A program made the position numbers and the translations under genes. A stretch of DNA of 64,000 nucleotides from Scytalidium lignicola (lineage: Eukaryota; Ascomycota; Leotiomycetes), in the NCBI GenBank assembly GCA_002812745.2, contig NCSJ02000032.1, forward strand, positions 62,001 to 126,000, written 5' to 3'. Position 1 is the first letter of the stretch. Each line of letters begins with the position of its first letter. Below the pieces are notes generated by a model. It saw only the letters and a program-made list of their open reading frames with translations, searched no databases and was not told the origin of the DNA. Positions 12,320-23,680 of the stretch are shown piece after piece.

Positions 12320-13995
12320 TCATACTCCGATTGGAGTTAATTTTACCATCAATGGTGTCTTCTCCCAAAGGCTAAATATTTTAAGATTTTCCATCCACCT
12401 CTCACTCCCATCAACTAGCTCCATGTCAAAGTTCCATATAATTCGAGCAAGAATGATTCTCATTTCAGCGTATGCTAGACCGTTTTTTGGTTAGTCGAAG
12501 TTTATATATTTCAACTCTATGAACTTACTTCCTGCCAATACAATTTCTAGGACCTAGTGAAAATGGGGCTGAAGCACTTTTGTTATCATCAGCATAACGT
12601 GGATCGTTCAGCCATCGTCCTGGAACGAAGGAGAACGGGTCCTTCCAGTTACGAGAGGAATGGGTCGATGCATAGTTATTCGCAATCACTAACGCCTGTG
12701 CAGATTTATTAGCCCTTTGATACTCCCCAGGGAATATGGATATCTTACCCCTCCTGGTATATTGTGACCAGCAATAGTATCTCCTTCTGGTGCAGAGATC
12801 CTTGGACTTCCTAGAGGAACTGGAGGAAATACACGCATTCCTTCTTCAAGAACCGCCAGTAGATATGTTTGCGAATTGACACTGACCATATTAATGTCTT
12901 CTTCCTTGGAAAAATAGCCTCTGATTTCCGAATTAAGTCGTTTGAGTACTTCTGGGTTCTTGAGTAGCAAGTAGGTGACGCCAGAGAGTAACGTTGCTGT
13001 TGTTTCACTACCTCCTAGCACCAAAATACTCGAGGTAGACTGGATTTCTGGAATAGTCATTTCAGTCTCCTTACCTTTATGGCGGAGGATATAGCTCAGG
13101 AAGTCTGTACGGTCTGTATCCATTGCCATTCGTCTTGCAACCTTCTCCTTAGTATACTTGGCATTCTGTGCTCTTTTTTCCATTTGCTTTCGAAATAACC
13201 CCATAAGAATCTGTGGTACTACAGGAAATCTCCTCAAGATAGATATAATCATGATAGCTTTGATGTTGCTGAAGACGAACTCTATCCAAGGGTGATAAAC
13301 TGCTTTCTCGAGACAGTCAAAGGATTCACCGAACGTCAAATCTCCAATCAGATCAAAAGTCGTCCAGTTATACCATGCGACCATATCTTGGGGGCCATGC
13401 TTAGCCCGTTCCCGTAATCTCTGGATTAACAAATCTATGTAGGATGTCGCAACAGGTTCTTGTTCTCTCATTGCTTTCTCGGAAAACCCATGAGAAATAA
13501 GACGTCGATAACGCGAATGGTCAGCGTCACTTTGTGCACTGAGGATGCTATGAGCACCACCAGGAGCTACTGGGTACATAGCTGGGTCCTTTTGAGTTGG
13601 CCTCTCCCAGGTTTATTCATCAAGATGTCTTTATAGGCGGCTGCACTTGAAAATGAAACATGTGTGGGAGCGAATCGAACAACATCGCCATATTTTTCGT
13701 GTAGCTCGTGAAGTACGAATGATTTCCTTCCAGTTATTGATATCCATGCATTTGCTATGTGCGATGCCGCGTATAATTTGGGTCCTGGGATGTGTGACAG
13801 AGGATGGAAGTAAGCATTGTAGATTGCAACGCCGCCAGCGTAGACAACGAGCTGTAAATTCAGTCAGAAAAACAATTGTCATGAGATTTTAGAATACCTT
13901 AACCTAACCATAAAAAATAGAGCAAATAACGCAGTGAGCGTAGTACTAATAAGGCCATCGGCAATATGGTCTCTAAAATTGGAGAGATTCTCCAT
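12320..13995 (-). pseudogene. Cytochrome P450, damaged
   Basis: Minus strand exons inferred at 13995-13909, 13851-12749, 12695-12529 and 12479-12320. Exon 1 encodes a hydrophobic ER anchor; exon 2 begins with YNAYFHPLSHIPGPKLYAAS. Landmarks are GGSETT (helix I), EEGMR (ExxR) and [10 protein letters not shown] (haem-binding Cys). The pattern resembles fungal secondary-metabolism P450s of the isotrichodermin-hydroxylase type; the substrate is unknown. There are two lesions. A one-base deletion near 13590 shifts the frame between KPGRGQL and DPAMYPVAPGG. The last intron (donor GTAAGT, branch CTAAC) has CGG where the in-frame acceptor CAG is expected (about 12480-12482); the next AG, at 12475-12476, gives an immediate frameshift and stop. 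A haem monooxygenase is certain; inactivity is likely but depends on base accuracy. Confidence 0.85.
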
Positions 13996-15138
13996 GATGT
14001 ATTTTATTTCCACCCTTTCGGTGCTTATCAGAAGGGCGGNAAAATGTAAACAATTTCACCAAACGCGCAGAGAGATGGAGACACGTATATGTATGGATCA
14101 CAACAGCTGGAATCCGCTAAAACACAGTGCTTACCGTAGCCTTTCTTGATTATTAGGGCAGTATGCTCCGCGTAGGATGGTTGGGATGAGGTGATACGGG
14201 TCTTAGCATCCGATGAAGAAAGAATCAGCTCAATTCAGCCAAGTGTAACGTTGATCAGCGTTGGACTACAGAAGTACGTATGTACATACCTTGCACACGG
14301 TGTCTTATGCTCAAGGAAGCTAGGTGCTAAGGTGGATCGGTGAAGGTATAATACTCTTGGCGGCTTTCTAGTTTTAATGAACATATGTATACAGGAGAAT
14401 GCCTCCTTTTATTTATTTATTCACCATATGTAAAAGAACTTCTTAACAACTCGTCGTGTTAAATATACATTAACGGTGACGCTATAGTGAAATTCATCTT
14501 TCAGATTCTGTTCACAGAAAATACTCTACCTCTTAATACACCAGATGAGAAATTAATATAGCATCTCTATGAAAATGTTAGCTAGGCTCCAAACCGGTAT
14601 TAAATCACATGCAGACTATGTACTGTAGTTTATTTATCAGTGCCGATGCTAACGCATCTCTAGTAATCGAAATAGTGTTGTTTATTATTGGCTAGATGCA
14701 ATAGGTTTTGCATGAACAATGCCTAGCCACTGACATTGTGGATCCGTCGGAGAACCGAGCCAGATCGAGTGAGATCTCAATGCGTCCGGCAGTAGACAGA
14801 TCATCAATTCTCTACTAATTTAGGTTAATTTACTCATTCTCCTTTCGAATCCACCAATTGCTACTTAGATTACATTACTGTACTTGCTGACAGTCAGCAA
14901 CTCGGACATGAATTCACCAAGCGATGATATCAGCGTCATTCTCACCATAAGAAATAATTAAAGCAGTGAAAATGTAACAAAGATTAGCTAGATAGCTTCG
15001 AGGGCGCCGTAACACGGTAACAGTGGTATTTATTAAAAGTAGTTGCTTAATCAGCTGCAGTTTCAATCAGACATATATTCATTTGAATTCCGCAAACTAA
15101 CTAAACCAACCATATGCAAAGCATGATCCTAAAAGGGA
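13996..15138. other. AT-rich spacer upstream of the P450
   Basis: Holds the P450 5' flank with an N at 14040. Beyond 14350 it is highly AT-rich with no recognisable exon. Confidence 0.55.
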
Positions 15139-15440
15139 AACCGGAAGCAAGAGCGCATGGCCATATTCTAAAGCTGCTTGCAAAGTTGTTCGACCAAATA
15201 TACTGGGTGGTGTATCAACATCTGCTCCAGTTTTCTCAACAATTTTTCAACGAATATTTTCTGAAGCTGCTTGAAGTGCTGACATGCTATATTTGCTAGC
15301 TGGTACATTAATACCACCTCACATAGTTAATAGCTTTGATAGCCCCACGCCCATGTTTTGCAACTATCTATAATTGTGTAAAACCGAGAGACATGGGACA
15401 AAAAATCGATATCAACTCCTTTATCCAGCAACATTCACGT
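15139..15440 (-). pseudogene. Ankyrin-repeat gene relic
   Basis: Too decayed to form an ORF. On the minus strand, 15319-15139 reads GGINVPASKYSMSALQAASE, then a TGA, then KIVEK...GADVDTPPSIFGRTTLQAAL, i.e. two ankyrin units with the GADVDTP turn and ALQAA helix. Just upstream (15440-15330) the pieces LDKGVDID and AKHGRGAIKAINYV fit further units in other frames. Stops and frame changes show it is non-functional. AT enrichment is compatible with mutational decay. The parent protein may have been an ankyrin-tailed NLR, but no nucleotide-binding part survives here. Confidence 0.55.
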
Positions 15441-16290
15441 ATACACGAGTTTAATGTTTTGCCTCATCAGGAACAATCTGACCCTATTAGTAGCCGTCAA
15501 GCACTGATGACGACTAATCTCAGCAGCGACAATGACAGGAATTCGACGTTTGATTGAGAAAGTGGGATTGAAACCCCTTCTTCAGGGGATTTAGCTGCAT
15601 CAGCTTAAGCAAGTGATGTGAGGTTATAACATGAACCATCCATGAAGCAGTCACTTACCGCGTAGCTGCATTGTAAGTCCCTCACCCACGTGTGTGGATA
15701 GATCGTAACATTTGTTTGATGACTACTTAGTACTGTTCATTAGTTGAGAAAGCTGAGAAGTCAAAAAACTTACGCAAGAACGCATCTAGAGGATGGAAGG
15801 AGCTCCCAATTTATTATTGTGAATGGATGAACGAATAGTTTTTTGGTCTGTTTCCAAGCTCGCCTTTTCTCACCTTCATTAATGATTCATGCTCATCAGA
15901 CTTTTTAATTCTTCACAATCTATATTATTCTGTTGGAGCAGTTTCAACCTATTTAAAGGTATAAAGCAACAAGATAATTGCCGTTTTGCTGAGTAAGCTG
16001 TCTTGTTGAAGTTAACGTTCGCATTTTGCGTGTCTAATCCAATCCAATATCCATTTGTTGAATAGCTTCCTTTGTTCAATAGCTTCCCCCCCCCCCCCCC
16101 CCTTTTTTTTTTCATATCATAATGAATTTGCATTTTATCCACGTAATTCGATGAAAATTCGAAGTATAATTTGGATAAGTGAGTCTAGACGAAATGATTA
16201 CTCGAGTGGTGAAACGACAGAAACCTTGAGACACAAGATTACAAGAGAACAGTAAACTGATGTGAAAGAGACTATAGGGGTTTCGAGAGC
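15441..16290. other. Spacer with C17-T10 homopolymer block
   Basis: No gene recognised apart from possible extension of the ankyrin relic to about 15590. At 16086-16112 there is a run of 17 C followed by 10 T, on the 3' side of DIM1. Confidence 0.6.
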
Positions 16291-16869
16291 TTAATACCGG
16301 TATCGCGTAGAGTAATCTTTAGGGCTAACAACTAATCCACGTCCCTTTTTAGCTCCACGATAAATAGTCTCAATAATATCGATAAGTTCTTGCTTGTCTT
16401 CAAGTACCCAATTTAATTTATTGTTATTTCCGGTTCCAAAATCACACATCATATGTTTGTTTCTAAAGAAAAACATAACTGTTACTGGATCGTATAGTTC
16501 TGTAAAGAGAAACATTAGCATGATCCCTTAAAAGAGAAGATACTTATCAACCAAAATAAACCAAGCCAATAACAAAGGTTGCACTTACCATACATTTGAG
16601 TAAAGTCAGGGACCTGGTCGATATCGCATACATAGATGACGGCAAAGTTCCGGACTCGGTCCGCGATACCTAAATATGCAAGATCAATAAATGTAACATC
16701 AATATATCGGAAAGAAGAACCTCTTACGGTACAGGACTTCATCTTGTTGCATACAACTAGGATCCCAGTCACGACCGAATCTGATGACCACCAGCCTGTC
16801 CTCTTCGTTTAGAATTGCTTGATCAACATGCCATCCTGAAGTAAGATGTGGAAGCACAACACTTCCCAT
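16291..16869 (-). CDS. DIM1: U4/U6.U5 snRNP thioredoxin-like protein Dim1/Dib1
   Basis: Three exons on the minus strand: 16869-16728, 16669-16589 and 16499-16291, with introns of 58 and 89 nt; the product is 143 residues. The sequence is almost invariant with other eukaryotes: MGSVVLPHLTSGWHVDQAIL, FGRDWDPSCMQQDE, RNFAVIYVCDIDQVPDF, MFFFRNKHMMCDFGTGNNNK, and the ending LVVSPKDYSTRYRY. This is the thioredoxin-fold core component of the spliceosomal tri-snRNP (human TXNL4A, yeast Dib1), essential for pre-mRNA splicing and first described in fission yeast mitosis. It acts in the nucleus. Length matches the family (142-143). The start at 16869 is fixed by the conserved MGSVVLPHL. It is a housekeeping gene embedded between decayed accessory DNA and a MITE. 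Confidence 0.97.
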
Positions 16870-17091
16870 TATCGGGCGCAGTTCTTCCTGCTATCACTTT
16901 ATCGGCAACGAACGTAGCAGATTTGAGCAGAGGATATAGTAGGTAGGTAGGTAGCTTTGGCAACGAGAGTGTGTGGATAGCTAGAATATTCTCAGCTTCG
17001 CAAAGAAAGCCTAGATNAAAAAAGGATCATACAAAAGCAAGAATGACGCTTCAGCAGTGCGGCCGAGGCAATATAGTAATCGGTATGGAAT

Positions 17092-17302
17092 AACGTAGTT
17101 CCGTAGCCAGCCATAAGCTGGTCCCCCCAGAGGCTGTAAGCCAATCATTCACGCGATTGAGCCAGAAGTTCATGCCGCTTTAAAAACATCAAGCCGTATG
17201 CAGTAATTCCACAAATCTAATTATCGAAATATCGAGAGAAAATCTCTTGATTTGGCCAAAATACTCTCCTAACGGCAGTAAACCACCTTCTATACGTACG
17301 CG
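17092..17302. mobile_element. Degraded MITE, same family as the 39.2-kb copy
   Basis: Internal blocks align with the element at 39171-39415: aagccaatca (17149), ccgcttta-type block (about 17175), cagt-attccac (about 17201) and a long block around 17232-17268 (gaga-aaatctc-tgatt-ggcc-aaaatactc). Terminal arms are eroded, though the right end retains tacgta and the left a ctgg-cccccc remnant. Non-coding. It lies between the divergently transcribed DIM1 and the BTB gene, within their shared upstream region. Confidence 0.55.
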
Positions 17303-17745
17303 ATTCTCTAGGTAGATAATATACTATGCCATGCCCACGAGCTTCGCACACTTCGTAAGTCAGGTGCCTGATTGCCGTTTTGAGGCTGTCAGATGTAGGG
17401 GTAAAGGCCTAATTATAGTAATACTAAAAGAATTATTTAAATTAAATATCCTACAGTGCAACTTACTCTATAATTTATAGTGAGGATTGCATTAAGGGCC
17501 AACAAATTGAATGGCCAGGCATAGTAGGGTTCATGACTATGACTCTGCCTATTAAGGTTATAATAATTTTGAGTCTGTTGTGTAACCACAATTGTTCTGA
17601 CATCAGAATACAGTAGTTATCATGCCAACCACTTTCTTGCAGACTGCGGTTTGAGGACCATGTGGGCTCTCACGCCGGCCTTTTGAAAACGATACTTAAT
17701 AAACGGATACACCCGCCAGGCAAATTCGTAGATCATTTATCAAAT

Positions 17746-18438
17746 ATGTCAGATATGTCAGACACTGAGAACTCGGTTCAATCCGAGCACGCCTCTCTTA
17801 CAACGGAGAGGCTGATTACTCTGAATGTTGGAGAACGGCGGTTCATCACTACGCTAGAGACCATTACCCAAGAAAGCGATTTCTTCGCCGCACTGTTCTC
17901 AGGGAGATGGGACGATAATGTCCAAGAAGATGGCTCGTACTTCATCGACGCAGACCCCGAACTCTTCGAACATATCCTACGCTACCTACGACGTCGTGTA
18001 CTACCTGTCTTTTATGATAACATCAAAGGCCACGACCACACTCTCTATCTTGCGCTTCTAGAAGAAGCCAAGTACTTCCAAATCCCACGGCTCGAGAAAT
18101 GGCTTAGAGACAAAGAGTATCTTAAAGCGATAAAGATCAAATATACCGCAGCCGAACTGGAAGGGTCATCGTTCTCGGAGACTCGAAGCGCGGATGAACA
18201 GGTAGAATATCGTCCGACATGGCAAACGAGAAAGGTCTATATCTGCCCGCGTGGAATCTCTGTTCACAGGGGTGATCCGGGTGCGTGCGGGAGACAGTGT
18301 AAGAACGCCCAAGGCGGCGAGGGAAATATGTTTGAGGATGAGCAGATCTTGAGGACGTTGGTGATCTGGAAACAGATTATTTTCGACCAAGCGGCCTGCA
18401 TGCAAGAATATGATGACCTCCCATCCCTCGCTTGTTAA
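17746..18438 (+). CDS. BTB/POZ (T1-type) domain protein
   Basis: Single exon, 230 residues from the ATG at 17746; the frame is open further upstream but the only codons there are non-ATG. A BTB domain spans about residues 22-120: LITLNVGERRFITTLETITQ is the K-channel tetramerisation (T1)/KCTD-like beginning, then FFAALFSGRW, YFIDADPELFEHILRYLRR and EEAKYFQIPRLEKWL. The C-terminal 100 residues contain a small Cys-containing segment (CPRGIS...CGRQCKN) and no second domain. Such proteins oligomerise and often act as CUL3 adaptors; no partner is indicated here. The upstream region contains the MITE at 17.1-17.3 kb. Confidence 0.8.
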   Translation: MSDMSDTENSVQSEHASLTTERLITLNVGERRFITTLETITQESDFFAALFSGRWDDNVQEDGSYFIDADPELFEHILRYLRRRVLPVFYDNIKGHDHTLYLALLEEAKYFQIPRLEKWLRDKEYLKAIKIKYTAAELEGSSFSETRSADEQVEYRPTWQTRKVYICPRGISVHRGDPGACGRQCKNAQGGEGNMFEDEQILRTLVIWKQIIFDQAACMQEYDDLPSLAC

Positions 18439-19039
18439 CTACCGAGCTATTAGGAACATCGCTCCATGACCTTGAATATATTGCTATTCTAAATGCTAAG
18501 CGGAAAAGGAGATCTTTACAGTACTTAAACTTAGTCTATCTGTATCCTTTCTGAAGAAAGATTGGAGGTAGTCATCGTTGTTATATCCAATGCTTTCAGG
18601 ATTAATCAGTAAAGTTAAGGGTACCCTTGATTCTTGATGCTCAACAATACTACTTTTCCTTGTGATAGACAAACACTGAGAAAGTTCATGGTGAAAGATT
18701 GATGCGTTAACAACTTGCTGAGAGAAAGACTTCAACAATCAATGGAGGTCACAAGTACAAACAATTTAGCTTTTTTGTAAGGTTTACCACATCTATTGAA
18801 CTATTCATTCATTTTTTTCATAAAAGAAAGGAGACACACGTGACAAACCATGAACATCTAACTTGAGGATAAAACATTTATTTATTCCTTCTTTCAATAT
18901 ACAGTGTAATCTGTAATCTTTGGATATATATACACCCTCAACTCTTCACCTGAAAAATAAATTATCATCAAGTTTTCATATTATCATTAAGTAATGCAGG
19001 TTTATCCCACCCCTGTCCAATATTGCATCTAAAAATAAT
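18439..19039. other. AT-rich spacer between convergent genes
   Basis: Shared 3' region of the BTB gene and the SGNH gene. AT-rich, no coding motif seen. Confidence 0.6.
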
Positions 19040-22000
19040 TTAAACCAAAACAACATAGGCAGAGATGCCAAGGATGAGCGCAGTAACGCTGAAGCTGAAG
19101 ATCATCTTGCTGGCTCCGTTAAGTAAAGGTGGTGATCCTGATTCTCCTGGGCCTGAACCAGTACCAGAGCCGCCTCCACTTCCAGTGGATGCAGGGGCGG
19201 GGGCAGGGACAGATCCGGCAGAGGATATCGCAGCACCATTAGCCGCAAACGTAGGAGCTGGCTTGAGGACAGTGCTTGAACCGATCGTCGTTTCAAATGA
19301 GCTTGAACCGTCCGAGATAACACTGACGACCGGAACGGTAGAAACAGGTACAGGAGGTGGAACTGCGGGAGGCGTGCCATCTGCACCACCCGTGGCCTCT
19401 GTGCCTACTGGATCCGCTGAAACAACAGTCAAACTAGTTGCACCTAGCTCGACTGAAGCAACGGCAGATGGAGATTCATCTGGAAGTGCAGGAACAGCCG
19501 AATTACTTGGTGGGTCAACTGTTGAGGCGGGAGCACTAGCACCAGGTGGTGGAGGCACTGCTGGTGGCAGAGCAGGAGGTGGTGGAGGCGAACTGGCTGG
19601 TGGTGCAGAGGGAGGTGAGCCAGCTACTGATGGGGGTGGAGGAGGAGCAGCTCCATTTGCTGGAGGAGATGGCGGAGGAGATCCACCTGCTGGAGTCGAT
19701 GGGGGAGGTGGCGGTGGCGGGCTACCTGCTGGAGGTGATGGTGGAGGCGAAGGAGGAGGTGGTGGNGGTGGAGATCTGGTGGTGGTGGTGGAGATCTGGT
19801 GGTGGTGCTAGTAGTGGTGGAGGAACTAACTATGGTCGTGGTATAGGTGGCTCCAGGGAAAATGGTCACCGGATGACCCCCGATTGTTTCAATGGCTGTT
19901 GTAGCAATGGCAGGTATGGTCAGAGTTGTCCCCCCCACCACAATTTCTCCTGATGAGACCGTGTAGATGCTGCCATCAACACCAACGGACTCCGGGACGG
20001 TTATCGTCGTAACAACGCTAGGGGTTACGGGCACATCATCACCCTGGTCGTCATTGGAGTTCACAGCGACTCCTGCAGGACAGTAGTCCCCAACTGTGGT
20101 AGTTGTAGCTGTCACCTGGCAGCCAGAGACCACCTTCGAGCTAGTCGTTGTACAAGACGACATCGAACATGAGACGAAGTAATCGGTGACCGTGGTGGAG
20201 GAGCATCTCGTAGTTGTTTGAGAATTTTGCTCGGATGATTGGGACAGCGTTCCACAGTGAGCTGTACAGGTTGGCGATGGTGTGCCTCTTCGGAACGTGG
20301 TCGTCGGAGCACCTTTGTGGTTATTCGGGGGACAATCAATGGAGAAGATGCCGAAAAGCTTGAAGCAAGCAGGACTGGGAACCGGAGGGAAGGCTGGAAC
20401 GTCCGGGACGACAATGGGCGGGGATGTTGGCTGGGGCACTGGTGACCAGTAGAACCCGCCAGCCTGTAGCCAGAGTGGAATGACGGTTGTTGAAGACGTG
20501 CTGGACCTCGATTCCACAATCGATGTGGTGATCGTTGTCTGTCCCGCGATGGTGGCATATAGCGTCAGTTGAGCCTCAGAGAACGTCTGGGTCAGGCCGT
20601 TGGACGAATACACGGTGGTTGGAAGGGGTTCATTGCCGGCAAGGGTGCCCTCGGGCAAAGGAAGAACGGTGGTTGTGCCGCCAGCAGTGATCGTGAGAGG
20701 TGGTTGCTGCAAACTGGTCGTCAGTGCAAAGGTCAAAGAGGAGGTGCCGGCGGATATTGGCATATTGGAAAAGCTGATGACGGAAGTAGTGACTGCAATT
20801 GATATCAGCAAATCTCATCCGGGACATGGGGAGCTCGGGGGTTTTACCAGGGGGGATCTGAATGGACGTAATCAAGGCGGTTCCCACTCTCAGAGAGGTC
20901 GAGATGGGCAGGAACTCGAGGACCGTGGCTGATGCTATCGTGGAAGGAGGCATCACCAACGTGCAAGGCGGGTCGCACTGGATCACAGGGCTGGGCTCGG
21001 AGAAGATGCGTGCATCGACGTACACGACTCCTGATCAAGGCGCTGGAGCATTGCAGCCGTTGTACCAGGCCTTGATTGCGCCGTTGGACGGGGTGACCTC
21101 GAGATACTCGTCTCGTCCGTCGCCATTGAGATCGCCAAACACGATGGACTGGCCAGAGGCCCCGACGCCGGTTGCAATTGTGCCCTGCGGATTCCAGATC
21201 ACGTCCTTGGGCCCCAGCCAGCCGCCGTTGAACCAGGCCTGGATCGAGCCATCCAGGCGGTTCAGCCAGAGGTAGTCATCTCGGCCGTCGCCGTTGATGT
21301 CTGCAAACACGACGTCCTCACGCACCGCCCCAACGCCCGTCGCGATCACATCTTGCTCGATCCAGATGGGATGTTGCGGGTCGGAGCCTCCGCCGTTGAT
21401 ATAGAGCGTGGCCTGGCCATCCTCCGCCAGCCATATATAGTCAGCTCGTCCATCACCGTTGATGTCCGCAAATCTCACGCCTTTGCCGTCACCAATGCCC
21501 GTGGCAATCGTGCCCTGCGGAACCCAGACAATCTTGCCGGCATCAGGCCCATCATTGCCCTGGGCACTTCCCTCGTTGGCCCACGACGTGACCGCTCCCG
21601 TCTTGTCGTCGACCACGAGATACTCGACTCGGCCGTCGCCATTGATATCTGCCAGGTGGACCTGGTGTCGTTTGGCCCCAACTCCGGTGGCAATCACGCC
21701 CTGCGGAAGCCAGCCAGGCTGTCCCGGGCTGCTCCCTCCAAGGTTGAGATACGCCGTGAGGCTGCCGTCTTCGTCGACAAAGAGATATTCATCACGACCG
21801 TCGCCGTTCAGGTCGGCAAACATCACCCCCTGGCCTGTCTCGAAGGCACCGCCAGAGCCGCCATTGAGCCACACACTGATCGCACCCGTGCTGGCATTCA
21901 CCGTGACATAGTCGGCCTTGCCATCGCCGTTGAGATCCGCAAAGGTGACGTTGTTCCGGTTGGCACCAACTCCGGTGGAAATCACCCCCTGAGGGAACCA

Positions 22001-23680
22001 CGCGGGCTGCCCATCCTGCGGACTCTGCGCGTTGAGATACAGCGTGGTCGCTCCCTTCGTATCCAGCCAGAGATAGTCCGCTCGACCATCGCCGTTGATG
22101 TCGGCGATGTGGACGCCAGCACCGTCCTCCTGGATCCCCGTGGAAATGAGCCCGATGGAATCGAACCTCGATACTCCGCCCGCAACAGGCCGGTTCAAGG
22201 CGCACGAAATGCTCCCGTCAGCATTGACCTGCATCCAATCTGCGTATCCATCTCCATCGACATCTCCGAAGCGTATGTTGCCGCGGAGGCTGCTGGATGA
22301 GTCGATGATGTTCCCCCAGGGAATCCAGACAGGCACAGTCGGACTTGCACCTGGAGTGTTGATGTAAGCCTCGACGCCTCCCGTGTCACTGATCCAGAGA
22401 TAGTCATCACGGCCATCGCCATTGATGTCCGCAAACATCACTCCAGCACCGTCCTTGCCGATGCCCGATGCTATCTGACCCTTGGGCATCCAGACAATAC
22501 TTCCATCCGAACCTTTCGTGTTCCAGTACAAGTCGACGGAGCCATTGCTGTGGACAAACAAGTAATCGTCTCGCCCATCACCGTCGATATCACCAAAGCG
22601 CACTTGCAGGCCGCTGCCCACGCCGGTCCCTACTTCGCCCTGGGGGTACCAGATCGAGGTAAATGTCATGTTTTGGGTTCCAATGCCCGTAGCAATGGTG
22701 CCCTGCGGGTACCAGATAGGATCCCCGTCGCAGGCGCCACCATCGATGCTGGTGACATCGACTGGAGGTTGAATCCATCCCATGGATCCTGCGTTGACAA
22801 GACTCGCATACCAGACGTTAGCCATCTTTGCGTAGCCACCATCGTTGGGATGGAGGCCATCTGTAAGATCCGCAGTTGTCAATGCCGAATACATGTCAAC
22901 CACCAGAACATGGTTGCCCGCGTCGGCCCTCGTCTTCACGATCCCAGGAATGGCTGCGTTGAACGTTTGCACGAGGGCATTTACCGCCGCATTCCCATTC
23001 GGGACAATCTGTGCCACCAAAACAGCAGCATCGGGACAAGAGGATATGATCTTATCAATCAGATTATCCAGTCTCTCAGGAGCACCCCCGGGATCGACGG
23101 GTGGATTGTCATTGAGGTCGTTGGTGCCAGCGTGGAGCAGCACAACGTTGGGCCTCTCCGGAAGGGACGCGGACGAGAAGTCCAAGATTTGGTCAATGGT
23201 TGCTCCTGGATGCCCTTCATTGTGATTATCCGGCATGTTGCCGGATGTCTGCGATCCTATGTAATCGACGGGGTTTCCAGAGAGATCATTCTCTAAATCA
23301 AGCCGATACCCATTCCCATCACTGCTGAGGTACCCCCAGGTAATGGAGTCTCCCAAGGGAAGAATTCTTAAAGCAACGCCACCTGCTATTGCATTATTGG
23401 CGCGGGAGTGCAACCACGCTTCGGGCACAAGAGTCCTCCCTTGCAGCTGTTTTCTCAGATGTTAACTACTGGTTCCTTCACGGCAATCCAAGCCTACCGC
23501 CTTCTTCATAGGCAGCACTTGCCAGAATCGATAGGATGGGAAAGATATCTTACCGGTGAATTTCCAACAGGAAAGCCAGGTGGGATGTATCCAGAATGGG
23601 GCAGAGACAGATCAGTCGCCCACCCAGCTTTAAAGTAAACCAAGAAAAAGAACCATAGCAATGCAATTGGGAAATGCATT
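19040..23680 (-). CDS. GPI-anchored SGNH hydrolase with FG-GAP repeats, frame interrupted
   Basis: Main exon 23428-20848, intron 20847-20793, last exon 20792-19040; a signal-peptide exon is likely at 23680-23554 (hydrophobic MHFPIALLWFFFL). After a short lead, LPLGDSITWG, LHAGTNDL and DGLHPND give the Ser, Asn and Asp-His of an SGNH/GDSL esterase. Ten repeats with D-[IVL]-[ND]-G-D-G calcium-type loops follow (FADINGDGRDDYLWL type). The last part is Thr/Ser-rich with a Cys-rich block like fungal chitinase tails, then a Pro-rich spacer and a GPI signal (NGAS plus a hydrophobic tail). It would be a cell-wall or surface esterase. The frame is broken by a TGA at 21035-21037, an indel in the Pro-rich tract near the N at 19766, and a one-base excess near 23640 in the signal exon. 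Domain calls are firm; integrity is uncertain. Confidence 0.8.
20793..20847 (-). other. Intron in SGNH/FG-GAP gene
   Basis: Donor GTAAAA at 20847 and acceptor TTGCAG at 20793. It joins ITSIQIPP to VTTSVISFSN in phase 1, which links the FG-GAP part to the mucin-like tail and shows the two ORFs are one gene. Confidence 0.7.

Noticed and set aside
16920..16960. ggta tandem repeat as a CRISPR-like or satellite array
   Set aside because: Only about three short units (taggtaggtaggtag); simple sequence, and CRISPR is not expected in a fungus.
19065..19811. Plus-strand Gly/Ala-rich ORF of 248 codons
   Set aside because: Antisense of the proline-rich GPI tail; low complexity.
21353..22300. Plus-strand ORF of 315 codons antisense to the SGNH/FG-GAP gene
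   Set aside because: Shadow of the repetitive FG-GAP codons on the opposite strand; the minus frame has clear motifs.
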